Assembly: GCA_030762935.1 (NCBI GenBank)
Contig: CM060895.1
Location: 29,812,501 to 29,876,500 of the forward strand
Direction of reading: 5' to 3'
DNA: 64,000 nt
From: Hymenopus coronatus
Lineage: Eukaryota; Arthropoda; Insecta; Mantodea; Hymenopodidae
Shown here in pieces: positions 63,742 to 64,000 of the stretch. The stretch's first letter is position 1, and each line of letters opens with the position of its first letter. The position numbers and the translations under genes are program-made. The notes under the pieces are model-generated. The model searched no databases. It was not told where the DNA came from and saw only the letters and a list, made by a program, of their open reading frames with translations.

Positions 63742-64000
63742 CTGCCAGCACAAGTCATCACCAACATGAGATGACTTTAAACACAGAGAAGAGAGCGGCT
63801 TCAGGGCCGTTTCATCCACATTTTGTACTTTATATGTTTCATATACATCAAATCATCACACAGCGCACCCAATTTATCTCAACCAGCCATAGAATCCTAT
63901 TTGCAAGAACTAAATAAAAAAGAGCTTTACAGAAAACCAATTAGATTCACCTGCTGGGGCATTTCAGTCTAAAACATAGCAAACATAAGACCCATAATGG

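Noticed and set aside
1..64000. A second host gene on the plus strand
   Set aside because: Every plus-strand frame of note belongs to a transposable element or is antisense to a TTC28 exon.

Overview
The window is eukaryotic and almost certainly from an insect. It is AT-rich, its exons are split by GT-AG introns (and one GC-AG intron), and it carries tRNA-derived SINEs, mariner, PIF/Harbinger-like, Jockey-like and CR1-like elements and many microsatellites. The species cannot be read from the sequence alone.

Nearly the whole window is one minus-strand gene, the orthologue of TTC28 (tetratricopeptide repeat protein 28). I place 27 internal exons between 63741 and about 1670, plus a probable 28th exon that runs off the left edge at 48..1. 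Every exon-exon junction from exon 1 to exon 26 keeps one open frame. The spliced exons give 1993 continuous codons to the end of exon 26 and about 2,080 in total. The true start codon and 5' exon(s) lie beyond position 64000, and the C-terminus and 3' UTR lie before position 1. In protein order, exons 1-13 (63.7 to 39.8 kb) encode a long array of TPR repeats. Exons 14-16 (39.6 to 38.4 kb) encode the linker into the CHAT region. Exons 17-22 (34.9 to 19.5 kb) encode a CHAT (caspase/separase-like) domain whose cysteine position is serine. Exons 23-25 (12.1 to 6.0 kb) encode a conserved post-CHAT domain. Exons 26-28 (5.1 kb to the edge) encode a Ser/Pro/Gly-rich, probably disordered tail.

The introns hold the transposable elements. 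From left to right they include: a tRNA-derived SINE with target duplications (2.4 kb); a Jockey-like LINE relic (3.9-4.6 kb); a mariner copy with both terminal repeats and a broken transposase (6.3-7.6 kb); a large fold-back MITE (9.2-9.55 kb); a nearly intact LINE with an 11-bp target duplication and a complete endonuclease/reverse transcriptase frame (13.55-17.38 kb); a PIF/Harbinger-like non-autonomous element with a SINE inside it (21.1-22.9 kb); a head-to-head tRNA-like pair (26.4 kb); a CR1-like LINE relic with a PHD finger and esterase-like ORF1 (27.4-29.6 kb); an antisense reverse-transcriptase relic (30.7-31.9 kb); two copies of a repeat that begins with a 40-bp palindrome (32.0 and 36.05 kb); a LINE C-terminal fragment (41.07-41.8 kb); and a fold-back element at 59.45-60.06 kb with a short relative at 43.4 kb.

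I see no second host gene, no canonical functional tRNA, no CRISPR array and no operon-like arrangement. Most short ORFs in the introns are chance frames or translated repeats. The observations most worth checking are the LINE whose two frames are separated only by an in-frame TAG, the GC-AG intron, the three fold-back element families, and a 48-bp sequence repeated without change 12.5 kb apart.
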